A stretch of DNA of 64,000 nucleotides from NCBI RefSeq assembly GCF_002261215.1, contig NZ_NEVS01000004.1:992001-1056000 (forward strand). The letters are read 5' to 3'. The notes beneath the pieces are model-generated. The model was not told the origin of the DNA, did not search any database, and was given only the letters and a program-made list of their open reading frames with translations. Made by a program: the position numbers and the translations under genes. Origin of the DNA: Bordetella genomosp. 11. GTDB taxonomy: Bacteria > Pseudomonadota > Gammaproteobacteria > Burkholderiales > Burkholderiaceae_B. Positions 1 through 8,463 of this stretch are shown here, piece by piece; the first letter of the stretch is position 1; the number at the start of each line of letters is the position of its first letter.

Positions 1-152
1 CGGTTGCCGATCCGCAGGTCCAGGTGCAGGCGCAGCGGCTGGGCCTGGACGCGGCGACCGGCACGCCGGCCCAGTTCGCGAAAGTCTGGGCCGACGATTA
101 CGCCAAATGGGGCGGCACGATAAGCAATCTTGGCCTGGCCAGGAAAAAGTGA
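1..152 (+). CDS. C-terminal fragment of a Bug/TctC-type solute receptor
   Basis: Only the last ~49 codons are present; the reading frame begins at base 3 and stops at TGA 150-152. The tail includes the segments TPAQFAKVWADDYAKWG and SNLGLARKK. This pattern, a TPAQF-type segment followed by D-Y-x-K-W near the end, is typical of Bug receptors, the periplasmic binding proteins of the tripartite tricarboxylate transporter family that are greatly expanded in Bordetella and relatives. The ligand cannot be read from this fragment. The hydrolase gene starts 52 bases downstream on the same strand, so the receptor may deliver the substrate of the two hydrolases that follow. That link is inferred from position only. 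Confidence 0.75.
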   Translation, partial: VADPQVQVQAQRLGLDAATGTPAQFAKVWADDYAKWGGTISNLGLARKK

Positions 153-204
153 CCGGCGTTCCGCGCCGGGCGACGGCACGGGCCACAACAAGGAGACACG
201 CGGC

Positions 205-1398
205 ATGGCTGCCTCTGAACACCCCGCACCCAAATATGAAGCGTTCGGCTGGCATCACTGGCCGGACGATTTCTGGATGTCATACCAGTTCCGGCGCGGC
301 CTGGGCGAGACGCAGGAAGGCGGCGGCGCCGTCAGCGAGGTTTTCCAGGCCGCCACGCATATCGTGCCCGGAGACTTCGAAACCTGGTACGCCGCCTGGC
401 GTCACATCGCCGACCGCAACGCCCGGCGCGGCGACCAGGCCTTGCGCGAAGGCCACATCCGCACCGCGATGAATTGCTGGTTGCGCGCGGCGAACTACTA
501 CCGCGAGGCCGAGTTCTGGCTCAAGCCCGACGATCCGCGCCGGCTCGACGCTTTTACGCAAGCCGAGCGCGCCTCCGCCAATGCCTTCACGCGCATGAGT
601 CCGCCGGCGGAAGTCGTGGAGATTCCCTATGAAGACGGCAAGACCTTGCCGGCGTATTTCGTGCGCGCGGCCAATGGCGGGCCACGGCAGCCCGTGCTGA
701 TCTCCGTGGGCGGGCTGGATTCGTACAAGGATGAACTTTGGTTCATGAACGGCCGCGGGGCCGTGCAGCGCGGCATGTCGGTGCTGATGGTCGATGGACC
801 CGGGCAGGGCGGGGCGCTGCGCCGGCATGGCCTGGCGACCCGTTACGACTATGAGGTGCCCATCGGCCGCTGCATCGATTGGCTGTCGGCCCGTCCGGAC
901 GTCGACGCCAGCCGCATCGCCGTCAGCGGATCCAGCCTGGGCGGCTACTACTCGGCGCGGGCCGCGTCCATGGACGCGCGGCTGGCGGCCTGCATCTCCC
1001 ACGGCGCCATTTGGGATATCCACGAACGCTGGAAGGCCCGTGACGAAAACCACGGCCTGGCGGGCCATATCAAGTGGGTGTTCGGGGCGGGCAGCATGGC
1101 CGAGGCCACGGAGATCGCGCGGCCCTTCACGCTGGAAGGCGTGCTGGAACATATGAAATGCCCTTACCTGATCATCCACGGCGGCCACGACGTGCTGGGC
1201 GTGGAGACGGTCAGGAAGGTCCATGACTACGCGCTCGCGCATGGCATCGAGGCCACGCTGAAGCTGACCAGCGCCGAGGAAACCGGGGCCGAACACTGCC
1301 AGCACGACAACCCCACGTTGGGACAGGAATTGATGCTGGACTGGCTGGCGGATGTGTTCGGCATCGATCAGGCCGGGTTGTCGTTCTTTCCCGGATAA
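205..1398 (+). CDS. Alpha/beta hydrolase, first of a tandem paralogous pair
   Basis: This is a 397-residue cytoplasmic alpha/beta hydrolase of the dienelactone/2,6-dihydroxypseudooxynicotine-hydrolase type, with a long helical N-terminal part (about residues 1-125) ahead of the catalytic core. The nucleophile elbow is G242-S-S244-L-G246. The likely acid is D329 in HGGHD and the likely base H364 in GAEHCQ. The ATG at 205 was chosen over an in-frame upstream start at 130 because AAGGAG lies just before it. No signal peptide is seen. The neighbouring gene encodes a clear paralogue with the same triad and the same GAEHCQ/GSEHCQ ending. Family members hydrolyse C-C or ester bonds in ring-cleavage and related catabolism; the substrate here is unknown. 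Confidence 0.85.
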   Translation: MAASEHPAPKYEAFGWHHWPDDFWMSYQFRRGLGETQEGGGAVSEVFQAATHIVPGDFETWYAAWRHIADRNARRGDQALREGHIRTAMNCWLRAANYYREAEFWLKPDDPRRLDAFTQAERASANAFTRMSPPAEVVEIPYEDGKTLPAYFVRAANGGPRQPVLISVGGLDSYKDELWFMNGRGAVQRGMSVLMVDGPGQGGALRRHGLATRYDYEVPIGRCIDWLSARPDVDASRIAVSGSSLGGYYSARAASMDARLAACISHGAIWDIHERWKARDENHGLAGHIKWVFGAGSMAEATEIARPFTLEGVLEHMKCPYLIIHGGHDVLGVETVRKVHDYALAHGIEATLKLTSAEETGAEHCQHDNPTLGQELMLDWLADVFGIDQAGLSFFPG

Positions 1399-1448
1399 AG
1401 GCCGCGCGGTCCGTCGCTCCCGGTCCGGCGCGGCAATTGGAGAAGGAA

Positions 1449-2591
1449 ATGAGTCATTGGTTCGAGTATTTCCCCAGCAACCATATGTGGTCGCAGGGCA
1501 TGATGTTCGGCATCGAAATGGCGGGCTGGGGCGCCGCGTCCATCAGCGAGATCGACCAGATCGGCCAGAAGCTCAAGGGCCACGAGGGCGACAATGAGCT
1601 GTGGTGGAAGGAGTGGGTCGACATGGCCCGCCGCATCGAAGGCTTCGGCGACGACGAAGAGGCCAGGGGCCACCGGCTGACGTCGGGCGCCTATTACCTG
1701 CGCGCCGCGGTCTACTACTTCTGCGGCGAACGGTTCATCGCGCCTTCCGAACGCAAATGGCAAACCTATCGGGACTGCCTGCGCTGTTTCGCCAAGGGAC
1801 TGGAGCGGCGCTATCCGCGCATCACGCGCGCGGAAGTTCCTTATGAGGGCACGACGCTGCCTGCCTGGTGGCTGCGCGCCGACGTGGACGGCCCCGCCCC
1901 CACGGTGGTGATGTTCGACGGCCTGGACAACGCCAAGGAGATGAGCGTGCTGTTCGGCGGCATCGAAATCGCCAGGCGCGGAATACATGTGCTGGCCATC
2001 GACGGCCCGGGACAGGGCGAGGCCCTGCGCCTGCAGGGCATACCCAGCCGCTACGACTACGAAGTGCCCGCCGGCGCGGCCTATGACTGGGTCGCGGCGC
2101 GGCCCGAGGTGGATGCCCGGCGGGTGGCGGTAATGGGGTTTTCCATGGGCGGCTACTATGCGCCGCGCGCCGCCGCGAAGGACCACCGCTTTGCCGCCTG
2201 CGTCGCCTGGGGCGGCCATTTCGATTACCACGAGGCCTGGACCCGCCGCCGCCGCATCATGGAGTCGGGCGGCACCAAGATATCCGCGCCGAATTTCCAA
2301 TTGCCATGGGTGCTGGGCAAGCCCGATATGGACGCCTGCATGAAGAAGCTGGAAGACTACCGGCTGCAGGATGTCGCCGGCGATCTCCTATGCCCCTTCT
2401 TCTGCCTGCACGGCGAAAACGACACCATCGTCCCGGTGGAATTCGCGCGCCGCCTGTACGAGGCCGTCGGAGCGAAGAACAAGACCTTGCGGGTACTGAC
2501 CGCGTACGAAGGCGGCAGCGAACATTGCCAGGAAGACAATCGCCAGGTCGGGGCCAACATCATCGCCGATTGGCTCGGGGACACGCTCTGA
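1449..2591 (+). CDS. Alpha/beta hydrolase, second of a tandem paralogous pair
   Basis: The 380-residue protein is a paralogue of the upstream hydrolase. It has an aromatic-rich N-terminal cap with several Trp and Tyr, then the hydrolase core. The nucleophile is S232 in GFSMG, the likely acid D325 in HGEND and the likely base H359 in GSEHCQ. The ATG at 1449 is preferred to a TTG four codons upstream because GGAG sits 6 bases before it. The 50-base gap from the first hydrolase and common strand suggest one transcript. The pair shares the motif IDGPGQGxALR before the nucleophile. They may act on related substrates or form a mixed oligomer; neither can be decided from sequence. Confidence 0.85.
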   Translation: MSHWFEYFPSNHMWSQGMMFGIEMAGWGAASISEIDQIGQKLKGHEGDNELWWKEWVDMARRIEGFGDDEEARGHRLTSGAYYLRAAVYYFCGERFIAPSERKWQTYRDCLRCFAKGLERRYPRITRAEVPYEGTTLPAWWLRADVDGPAPTVVMFDGLDNAKEMSVLFGGIEIARRGIHVLAIDGPGQGEALRLQGIPSRYDYEVPAGAAYDWVAARPEVDARRVAVMGFSMGGYYAPRAAAKDHRFAACVAWGGHFDYHEAWTRRRRIMESGGTKISAPNFQLPWVLGKPDMDACMKKLEDYRLQDVAGDLLCPFFCLHGENDTIVPVEFARRLYEAVGAKNKTLRVLTAYEGGSEHCQEDNRQVGANIIADWLGDTL

Positions 2592-2617
2592 ATTCCAGGC
2601 ATTTCAAGATGCGCAAT

Positions 2618-3460
2618 TCATAGCCCCAGGCAGACAGCGCCAGCCGCGACGACCAGGCATGCCAGCCAGCGTGTCGGGCTGACCGTCTCGCGCAGGAACA
2701 GCCTGCCTATCAGCACGGCGAACACCACGCTGGTCTCGCGCAAGGCCGAGACCGCGCCCATCGCGTCCGATTGCAGTGCCCAGATAACGATGCCATACGC
2801 GGCGATCGATACCAGTCCACCGGCCAGCGACACGGCGACCGACATCGGCTCGGCAAGGACCGGCCTGCACAGCGGCGCGAATCCGCGCGCCGCGACGAAC
2901 AGGGCGGGCATCAGCCAATAGAACAGGAACATCCAGGCGGTATAGACCAGCGCCTGGCCCTCGGCCAACCTGACGCCGATGCCGTCGATCACGGTGTACA
3001 CGGCGATGGTCGCGCCGGTCGCCAGCGCGGCCAGGACGCCGGCCCGCGACACGCGACGGCCCTGCAGGGCGATGGCAATGATGCCGCCCGATATCATCGC
3101 GACGCCGAGCGCGCGCAGAGGGCCGATTTCCTCGTGCGCGAACAGCGCCGCGCCCAGCGTGACGATCAGCGGCGACGAACCTCGCGCGATGGGGTATGCC
3201 AGCGCGAGGTCGGTGCGTCGATACGAGCGGACGAGGCACAGGTTGTAGAAGATGTGCACGAGTCCCGACGCGGCGATGTACGGCCAGGAGGCAGCGGGCG
3301 GCAAGGGGTGGTCCAGCACGACCAGCGTGGACACCGCCGCGATGGCGACGCTCATCCAGGTCATGGACAGGAATCGGTCGCGGTTGCCGTGCAGCATCGC
3401 GTTCCAACTCGCGTGGAGAACGGCGGCTAGCAGGACGATACCGCCGGTATAGCTGAACAT
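2618..3460 (-). CDS. EamA-family (DMT) inner-membrane transporter
   Basis: The 280-residue protein is hydrophobic throughout and shows the two-fold EamA repeat, each half with about five membrane spans. Segments such as LALAYPIARGSSPLIVTLGA and the second-half SALRETSVVFAVLIGRLFL are characteristic of drug/metabolite exporters of the RhaT/YdcZ/EamA kind. The start is MFSYTGGIVLL; a longer alternative frame that overlaps it is a shadow. It is convergent with the hydrolase pair (26-base gap) and divergent from a LysR-type regulator, with an inverted repeat in the shared 129-base intergenic region, so the regulator probably controls it. Export of a metabolite or amino acid is the general family role; the cargo is unknown. 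Confidence 0.85.
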   Translation of the reverse strand: MFSYTGGIVLLAAVLHASWNAMLHGNRDRFLSMTWMSVAIAAVSTLVVLDHPLPPAASWPYIAASGLVHIFYNLCLVRSYRRTDLALAYPIARGSSPLIVTLGAALFAHEEIGPLRALGVAMISGGIIAIALQGRRVSRAGVLAALATGATIAVYTVIDGIGVRLAEGQALVYTAWMFLFYWLMPALFVAARGFAPLCRPVLAEPMSVAVSLAGGLVSIAAYGIVIWALQSDAMGAVSALRETSVVFAVLIGRLFLRETVSPTRWLACLVVAAGAVCLGL

Positions 3461-3518
3461 GGGTGTCGGGCCCGGAGAGGAGCGGAAACGGGATGGCGAA
3501 AAGGGTCAAATCGAATTC

Positions 3519-3533
3519 GATAGGTTATCTATC
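3519..3533. promoter_or_regulatory. Inverted repeat between divergent EamA exporter and LysR regulator
   Basis: GATAG-N5-CTATC is a perfect 5-base inverted repeat lying 57 bases before the LysR start and 59 bases before the exporter start. LysR-type regulators usually bind such dyads in a divergent promoter. The assignment is by position and symmetry only. Confidence 0.4.
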
Positions 3534-3589
3534 TTGTGTCGGCGCGACAAACCAGATAAATTGCCCCGTCGAGTTAGAAAATCTTCCAC

Positions 3590-4495
3590 ATGAGACGGAT
3601 ATTGCCGCCCCTGAACGCCTTGAGGGCCTTCGAGGCCGCCGGCCGGCTGGGCAGCTTCAAGGAGGCTGCCGCGGAATTGCACGTCACGCACGGCGCAGTA
3701 AGCCAGCACGTGCGCCTGCTGGAGGGATGGCTGGGCGCACCCTTGTTCGAGCGGCACAACCGGCGGGTCACGCTGACGCCCGCCGCGCAGGCGTATCTGG
3801 AAAAGATCGGGCCCCTGTTCGAGCAGCTGGCGCAGGCCACCGCGGCCTACGGCGTGCCGGGAACGGTCTCCCGGACACTTTCCGTCAACGCGCCCGCGAC
3901 CTTCACCCTGCGCTGGCTGGTGCCCCGGCTGGCGACATTCCGCGCCCTGCATCCCGACGTGGAGGTCAAGGTGCAGACGTCGAACGGGCCGTTGGAAAGC
4001 CTGGACGAAAGCCACGACATCGTCATCCGGGGCGGCCCGGACACGTTCTACGGGTACTCGATGCGTCCTTTCCTGTCCGAAGAAAGGCTGCCGGTCTGTA
4101 GCCCCGAGCTTATGCGGCGCCTGCCGCTGCATGCGCCCGGCGACTTGCGGCAGCACACCTTGCTGCATACCTCCAGCCTGCCGCGGCTGTGGCCGGACTG
4201 GCTGGCCAGGGCAGGGGTGCCCGGCCTGACGCCGGCCGCCAGCCTGACTTTCGACCACTTCTATCTGACCTTGCAGGCCGCGATCGACGGCATCGGCGTC
4301 GCGATGGGTCCCACCGCGCTGGTATCCGACGATCTCGCCGCCGGCCGATTGATCGCGCCGCTCGCGGGACCCCGCCTGCCGTCGCGCAGCTATTGCACTT
4401 ACGTTCCGGAAGAAAAATCCGCCGATGAACGCGTCATGCTGTTTCGTTCATGGATCGAGGGCGAGGGCGCGAGCGCGGGAACGCCAGCGGTGTAA
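3590..4495 (+). CDS. LysR-type transcriptional regulator, GcvA-like
   Basis: The protein has 301 residues, the usual length for the family. The N-terminal winged helix-turn-helix (about residues 7-65) begins PPLNALRAFEAAGR, the GcvA/AmpR-type opening, and contains SFKEAAAELHVTHGAVSQHV. The remaining part is the periplasmic-binding-protein-like effector domain, with the GcvA-type phrase VKVQTSNGPL. Family members bind a dyad near their own promoter and regulate a divergent gene. Here the divergent neighbour is the EamA exporter, which is the likely target. The inducer is unknown. Confidence 0.88.
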   Translation: MRRILPPLNALRAFEAAGRLGSFKEAAAELHVTHGAVSQHVRLLEGWLGAPLFERHNRRVTLTPAAQAYLEKIGPLFEQLAQATAAYGVPGTVSRTLSVNAPATFTLRWLVPRLATFRALHPDVEVKVQTSNGPLESLDESHDIVIRGGPDTFYGYSMRPFLSEERLPVCSPELMRRLPLHAPGDLRQHTLLHTSSLPRLWPDWLARAGVPGLTPAASLTFDHFYLTLQAAIDGIGVAMGPTALVSDDLAAGRLIAPLAGPRLPSRSYCTYVPEEKSADERVMLFRSWIEGEGASAGTPAV

Positions 4496-4639
4496 GCCCG
4501 TCCCGGTCGGCGTGGCGGTCAGAAATCCCAGATCGCCGGCCCCCACCGGAAGGCATCGCCGTCGACCGCCTCCGGCGGTATGAACCTCCGATCCAGCCAA
4601 TTCGCCAGATCGGCCGGGACCGATGTGACGCGAACGCAC

Positions 4640-5116
4640 ATCACGGCGTTGATTCGGGACATGGCGAGGAACCGCTCCCCGAAGGCAGCTACTACAACAC
4701 GTGGAAGCGCATTCTGGATAGCGCGAAACTGCCGCACGTCGTACACATGGCATCCGTCATCGTGCTGCCGCTGACATCGCCAGTTCAGGCGTTCCCGCCA
4801 AGGTCGGCACGGGGCTGACCTCGCACAATACCGACACGATGTTCAGGACGTATGTGCATACCGAGGACGACCCGATTTGGGCCACCGCCGAGAAGTTCGC
4901 GAACCAGCGGCGGGACACCATCGGCGGCCGCGCACCGGCTGCGCTGTCAGTAGAGGCTCCCGCTATCGGGAAGGCGACAAAACTCGCACCAGCCAAGGCA
5001 ACGATCGTCCTTACCGGCATCGCAAAAGTCCATCGCGTGTCGTACCGCCTGGCACGAAGCGGACTGCGACCGCGCCAGCGTCCGAGTCACAGGACGCCGC
5101 TATCCCTGAACCGTGA
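4640..5116 (+). pseudogene. Remnant of a phage-type tyrosine recombinase (integrase), frameshifted
   Basis: Three pieces of one protein are found in successive reading frames. The first (to about 4735) reads LPEGSYYNTWKRILDSAK. The second (about 4738-4940) contains THGIRHRAAADIASSGVPAK, then LTSHNTDTM and TYVHTEDDP; these correspond to the HxxR box, the second His region and the catalytic Tyr (YVH) of tyrosine recombinases. The third (about 4965-5116) has KTRTSQGNDRPYRHRKSPSR, a tail I recall from phage-type integrases. At least two frame changes and a missing N-terminal half make it non-functional. It lies directly upstream of a toxin-antitoxin pair, as in decayed genomic islands. The left limit is approximate. 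Confidence 0.65.
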
Positions 5117-5156
5117 GGCCCGAATCGCCGCGTGGACGTTGCGACAATTCGAGCAC

Positions 5157-5184
5157 TTGCAATTTATATACGAACGGGTATATT
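5157..5184 (+). promoter_or_regulatory. Promoter and likely autoregulatory operator of the HigB/HigA pair
   Basis: TTGCAA (5157-5162) and TATATT (5179-5184) are separated by 16 bases and match sigma-70 hexamers well. An inverted repeat, TATAC-N6-GTATA, covers the spacer and the -10 box (about 5167-5182). HigA-type antitoxins usually repress their own promoter through such a site. The -10 box ends one base before the predicted GTG start, so the message would be leaderless or the true start is further downstream. Confidence 0.5.
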
Positions 5185-5185
5185 A

Positions 5186-5548
5186 GTGATTCAGAAACGC
5201 AAGCTTTTGTATTGGGAAGGCTCGTCGAAAAAGAACTTCAAGGAGTTCCCGATCGACGTGCAAAAGGATATGGGCGTGGCGCTGTTTATCGTCCAGTTGG
5301 GTGGCACGCCGGATTCGGCCAAGCCTTGGAAGGGGCTTGGCTCTGGTGTGCACGAACTAGTGGAAGACCACCGGGGCGACACATTCCGCGCGGTCTATAC
5401 CGTGAAGGTGGGCGATGCAGTGCATGTGCTCCATGCATTTCAGAAGAAGTCGAAATCCGGTATCGCCACGCCACGGCCGGACGTGGAATTGATCGAGAAG
5501 CGGTTGAAAGCAGTGCTCGCCCGCTATGGGGCGGGTGGGAGAACCTGA
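5186..5548 (+). CDS. higB: HigB/RelE-type toxin (phage Gp49-like family)
   Basis: The 120-residue protein belongs to the Gp49-like/DUF891 branch of the RelE/ParE superfamily, whose characterised members are mRNA interferases neutralised by a downstream HTH antitoxin. Diagnostic segments are LLYWEGSSKKNFKEFP at the N-terminus, HELVEDHRGDTFRAVYTVK in the middle and FQKKSKSGIATPRPD towards the end; that last stretch is nearly invariant in the family. The GTG at 5186 was chosen because family members begin just before the LLYW-like strand, although the frame stays open upstream to 5132. Toxin precedes antitoxin, the usual HigBA order, and the stop overlaps the antitoxin start by one base (TGATG), implying translational coupling. 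Confidence 0.85.
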   Translation: MIQKRKLLYWEGSSKKNFKEFPIDVQKDMGVALFIVQLGGTPDSAKPWKGLGSGVHELVEDHRGDTFRAVYTVKVGDAVHVLHAFQKKSKSGIATPRPDVELIEKRLKAVLARYGAGGRT

Positions 5549-5868
5549 TGGTACGCAAAGACAATCCTCAAGGCACCGACAACGTATTGCACGACCTTGG
5601 GTTCGATGATGCAGAGGAACTGTCGGCGAAGGCGGCGCTCGCGCTCAAGCTCAACGAGTTGATCGACCAGCGGGGCTTGAACCAGATGGAAGCGGCGGCG
5701 ATTACAGGTATGACCCAGCCGAAGGTGTCGCAGGTACGTCGGTACAAGCTTCAGAACATTTCGCTCGAACGGCTGATGCAGGCGTTGGTTTCGTTGGATC
5801 AGCATGTTGAAATTGTGGTTCAGCCGGCTCGGCGCGCCCATGCACCGGGTATCACCGTTGCCGCTTAA
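5548..5868 (+). CDS. higA: HigA-type antitoxin, XRE/HTH family
   Basis: The 106-residue protein carries a helix-turn-helix near residues 40-80: LNQMEAAAITGMTQPKVSQV followed by RRYKLQNISLERLMQAL. This is the HTH_37/XRE arrangement found in antitoxins paired with Gp49-like toxins. The ATG overlaps the toxin stop by one base, so both come from one transcript. The protein is expected to bind and neutralise HigB and to repress the operon through the inverted repeat overlapping the promoter. The C-terminal tail is Arg/Ala-rich and probably disordered. Confidence 0.85.
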   Translation: MVRKDNPQGTDNVLHDLGFDDAEELSAKAALALKLNELIDQRGLNQMEAAAITGMTQPKVSQVRRYKLQNISLERLMQALVSLDQHVEIVVQPARRAHAPGITVAA

Positions 5869-6257
5869 CGTTGGCTCATGGTGATTTTCTCGATGGGTTA
5901 ATGCGTCCGGAGCCCGTCTCGGACGGGGGCGAGACGCATGCTGGAGCGACTCCGGAATCGTAGGCGCGCGGGCGCGACGGCAGAAGGCCCGACTGGCCGG
6001 CCCCTCGGCCCGACCCGACGGGTGTAATGCCCATCTCGTGCAAAGAGCCACATTGAGCTCGGCGGGAAAACTCCGTAAGGTCCGTTGGAGGGCGACGACA
6101 TCGCGGGTCGGTTTGCCGATTCCGAGCATGGTGCCTCTTCGAGCGATGCGGACTGCGCAGCCGGATGCAACACGCCGGCCTTGGCCAACCGGGGGCAGGC
6201 TCCCCGGCACTGGAACCCTTCCACGATCGCGCCGTCGTATCCATGACAAGGACTTCA
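5869..6257. other. Intergenic stretch with no recognisable gene
   Basis: These 389 bases separate the antitoxin from the serine hydrolase. Several short frames are open on both strands, but none gives a protein pattern I recognise and none has a convincing ribosome binding site. I saw no strong dyad or terminator. It may be further decayed island sequence. Confidence 0.5.
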
Positions 6258-7847
6258 ATGATGCTGCGCCACCTGCGCATGGCCGCTCGCCTGATCTGTG
6301 TCGCGCTGGTGGCTGGCGGGAGTTGCGCCTGCGCGGCCGTGCCTGTCGTTCCCGAATTGCCGCCCAACGAGACGCCCGGGGTCCCCATTCCGCCTGGGCG
6401 GATCGATGCCGCGGTCAGCCAGATCGACGGGCTGGCGCGGGAGATCATGCGGCGCACCGGTATTCCCGGCATGTCGGTCGCGGTCGTGCACGAGGGCCGC
6501 AAGGTCTTCGCCCAGGGCTACGGCGTGCGCAATATCGACATGGACGGCGACGTGGACGCCGATACCGTCTTTCAGCTTGCCTCGCTGTCCAAGTCCGTGG
6601 GGGCCACCGTTGTGGCGCATCAGGTCGGCAAGCACAGCGTCCGGTGGAACGATCCCGTCGTCAAATACCTGCCGCGGTTCCAGCTGGCCGATCCCTGGGT
6701 AAGCGCCCATGTGACGCTGGCCGATCTTTACTCTCATCGTTCCGGGCTGCCCGACCATGCCGGCGACGACCTGGAGGACCTGGGCTACGACCGTGCCCAG
6801 GTGCTGGAACGGCTGCGGTACCTGCCGCTGCATCCCTTTCGTTCGACGTACGAGTACACCAATTTCGGCGTGACCGCGGCGGCGGAAGCGGTGGCGCGGG
6901 CCGCCGGTACGGATTGGGCGAGCCTGTCGGAGCAGGCGCTCTATAAACCCTTGCATATGGACCGCACCAGCTCGCGCTTCGCCGACTTCGAAGGTACCGG
7001 CAACCGGGCCCACGGCCACATCAAGAGCGGCGGCGTCTACCGGCCCAAGTACCAGCGCGAGCCCGATGCGCAATCGCCCGCCGGCGGCGTCAGTTCAAGC
7101 GCCAACGATATGGCGAAGTGGCTGGCCATGCTGATCGGCAATGGCGACGATGCGGCCGGCCAGCCCTTTATCCCGGCCGACGCGCTGTTGCCTGCGATAA
7201 CGCCGCAGGTGATTTCGCGGCCCGCTTCGTCGCCCAGCGCCAGGGCGGACATGTACGGCTATGGGTTCAATCTGAATGTGCAGCCCTCGGGCCGCACCAG
7301 CATCAGCCATTCGGGCGCATTCGCGCTGGGCGCCGGCACCGCCTTCGCGATACTGCCGTCCGCCGGGGTCGGCATCGTCGTGCTGACCAATGCGGCGCCG
7401 GTCGGCGCGGCCGAGGCGCTGATCGCCGAGTTCATGGAACTGGTGCAGTTTGGCGAAATCCGAAGGGATTGGCTGGCCGGCTATCAGGCTTTGTTCAAGC
7501 CCTATGCCGAGCCGGTCGGGACCTTGGTCGGCAGGCAGCCGCCAAGCCAGCCGGCGCCCGCGCGCGAGCCGGGCTTCTATACGGGCGATTACGGTAACGA
7601 GTATTTCGGCACCGCTCGCGTCGTTGCGGACACAGGCGGCCTCACGCTCGTGCTGGGCCCCAGGGACATGCGTTTTCGCCTGCGGCATTGGGATGGCGAT
7701 CGCTTCGTGATCGATATGCATGGCGAGAACTACGAGGAAGGATCCGTGTCCGCGGTCGATTTCAGCGGGGCTGGCGCGCACGCCATGGCCTCGATGACGG
7801 TGGAATTGCTGGATAAGAATCGCCTGGGTACGTTTCGCCGCGATTGA
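6258..7847 (+). CDS. Class C beta-lactamase-like serine hydrolase, exported
   Basis: The 529-residue protein starts with a signal sequence (Arg-rich start, then a hydrophobic stretch to about residue 27). The transpeptidase-like domain follows, with S109-L-S-K112 as the SxxK nucleophile motif, Y200-T-N202 as the YxN motif and HSG near residue 348. A C-terminal region of about 130 residues (from about 400), with strand-rich segments such as GFYTGDYGN, resembles the lipocalin-like tail of DUF3471-type members. The ATG at 6258 is preferred to 6243 because AAGGA lies 5 bases before it. Proteins of this family act on peptides, esters or D-amino-acid substrates; most are not true beta-lactamases. 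A Cys at residue 23 makes a lipoprotein possible, but the lipobox is weak. Confidence 0.82.
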   Translation: MMLRHLRMAARLICVALVAGGSCACAAVPVVPELPPNETPGVPIPPGRIDAAVSQIDGLAREIMRRTGIPGMSVAVVHEGRKVFAQGYGVRNIDMDGDVDADTVFQLASLSKSVGATVVAHQVGKHSVRWNDPVVKYLPRFQLADPWVSAHVTLADLYSHRSGLPDHAGDDLEDLGYDRAQVLERLRYLPLHPFRSTYEYTNFGVTAAAEAVARAAGTDWASLSEQALYKPLHMDRTSSRFADFEGTGNRAHGHIKSGGVYRPKYQREPDAQSPAGGVSSSANDMAKWLAMLIGNGDDAAGQPFIPADALLPAITPQVISRPASSPSARADMYGYGFNLNVQPSGRTSISHSGAFALGAGTAFAILPSAGVGIVVLTNAAPVGAAEALIAEFMELVQFGEIRRDWLAGYQALFKPYAEPVGTLVGRQPPSQPAPAREPGFYTGDYGNEYFGTARVVADTGGLTLVLGPRDMRFRLRHWDGDRFVIDMHGENYEEGSVSAVDFSGAGAHAMASMTVELLDKNRLGTFRRD

Positions 7848-7992
7848 TCCGCGAGGCGCGCGCCTGTGGTCCATGCCCCTGGCATCTTGCGCTAAATCAG
7901 GAAAAGCGCCGCGCCCGGACCAGCATGTAGTTGGCCCGGTCCGAGATGCCGTCGATCAGCGCCATCGGCCGGCGTGCGCCTTTGTATCCGTT

Positions 7993-8463
7993 TTACTTTA
8001 TGGCTTTGGCCGAACTGACAAGCGCATCCCAGTCGTTCGGAGGGTTGCCTTTCTCCAGCATTTTTCTAAAGACTCGATATGCATCGTCGTCGCTTTCGTA
8101 GGCGCGCTTCGTGCCGTCATCGTTGACCCAGGCCATGACGATGATTTTGCTGGTGAGGTGATATCGAAAGAACAGGCGGTACTGTTGAAAGAATTTGGCG
8201 CGGAACCAATGCTTGTGGTGTTCCCCAAGTGTTCCGCCCTGACGGTATTCCGATCGCGTGGGATCCTGCGGAATGACATCGAACGCCAAACGCGCTATGG
8301 CGGCCAGTCGTTTGGAGGCGTTCCGGCGGTGGTAGCCGCCCGGATCTTTGAGTCGTAGTGCGTCGACTTGGTCTTGTAGCGTGGCGAGCTGGGCTCTAAA
8401 GAGGGGATGGAGATAGATGGTCCAGCCGTGAATCGTGACGGGCCCGTTCAAACCAACTGTCAT
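7993..8463 (-). CDS. yhaV: YhaV-family toxin of a type II toxin-antitoxin system
   Basis: The protein has 156 residues, the length of Escherichia coli YhaV, a RelE-superfamily ribosome-dependent mRNase. Recognisable segments are NGWTIY-like GWTIYLHPLFRAQL at the start, FDVIPQDPTRSEYRQGGTLG in the middle and FFQQYRLFFRYH, with the C-terminal WVNDDGTKRAYESDDDAY. Together these are diagnostic of the family. Its ATG overlaps the stop of the upstream prlF-like gene by four bases, giving the usual antitoxin-toxin order of this system. Transcription runs leftwards, convergent with the serine hydrolase. Confidence 0.92.
   Translation of the reverse strand: MTVGLNGPVTIHGWTIYLHPLFRAQLATLQDQVDALRLKDPGGYHRRNASKRLAAIARLAFDVIPQDPTRSEYRQGGTLGEHHKHWFRAKFFQQYRLFFRYHLTSKIIVMAWVNDDGTKRAYESDDDAYRVFRKMLEKGNPPNDWDALVSSAKAIK

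Noticed and set aside
4519..4746. Minus-strand 75-codon frame ending AFRWGPAIWDF that looks protein-like
   Set aside because: It runs opposite the integrase remnant for much of its length, has no recognised family and no clear start. It may be the end of a truncated native gene, but the evidence is too weak to list.
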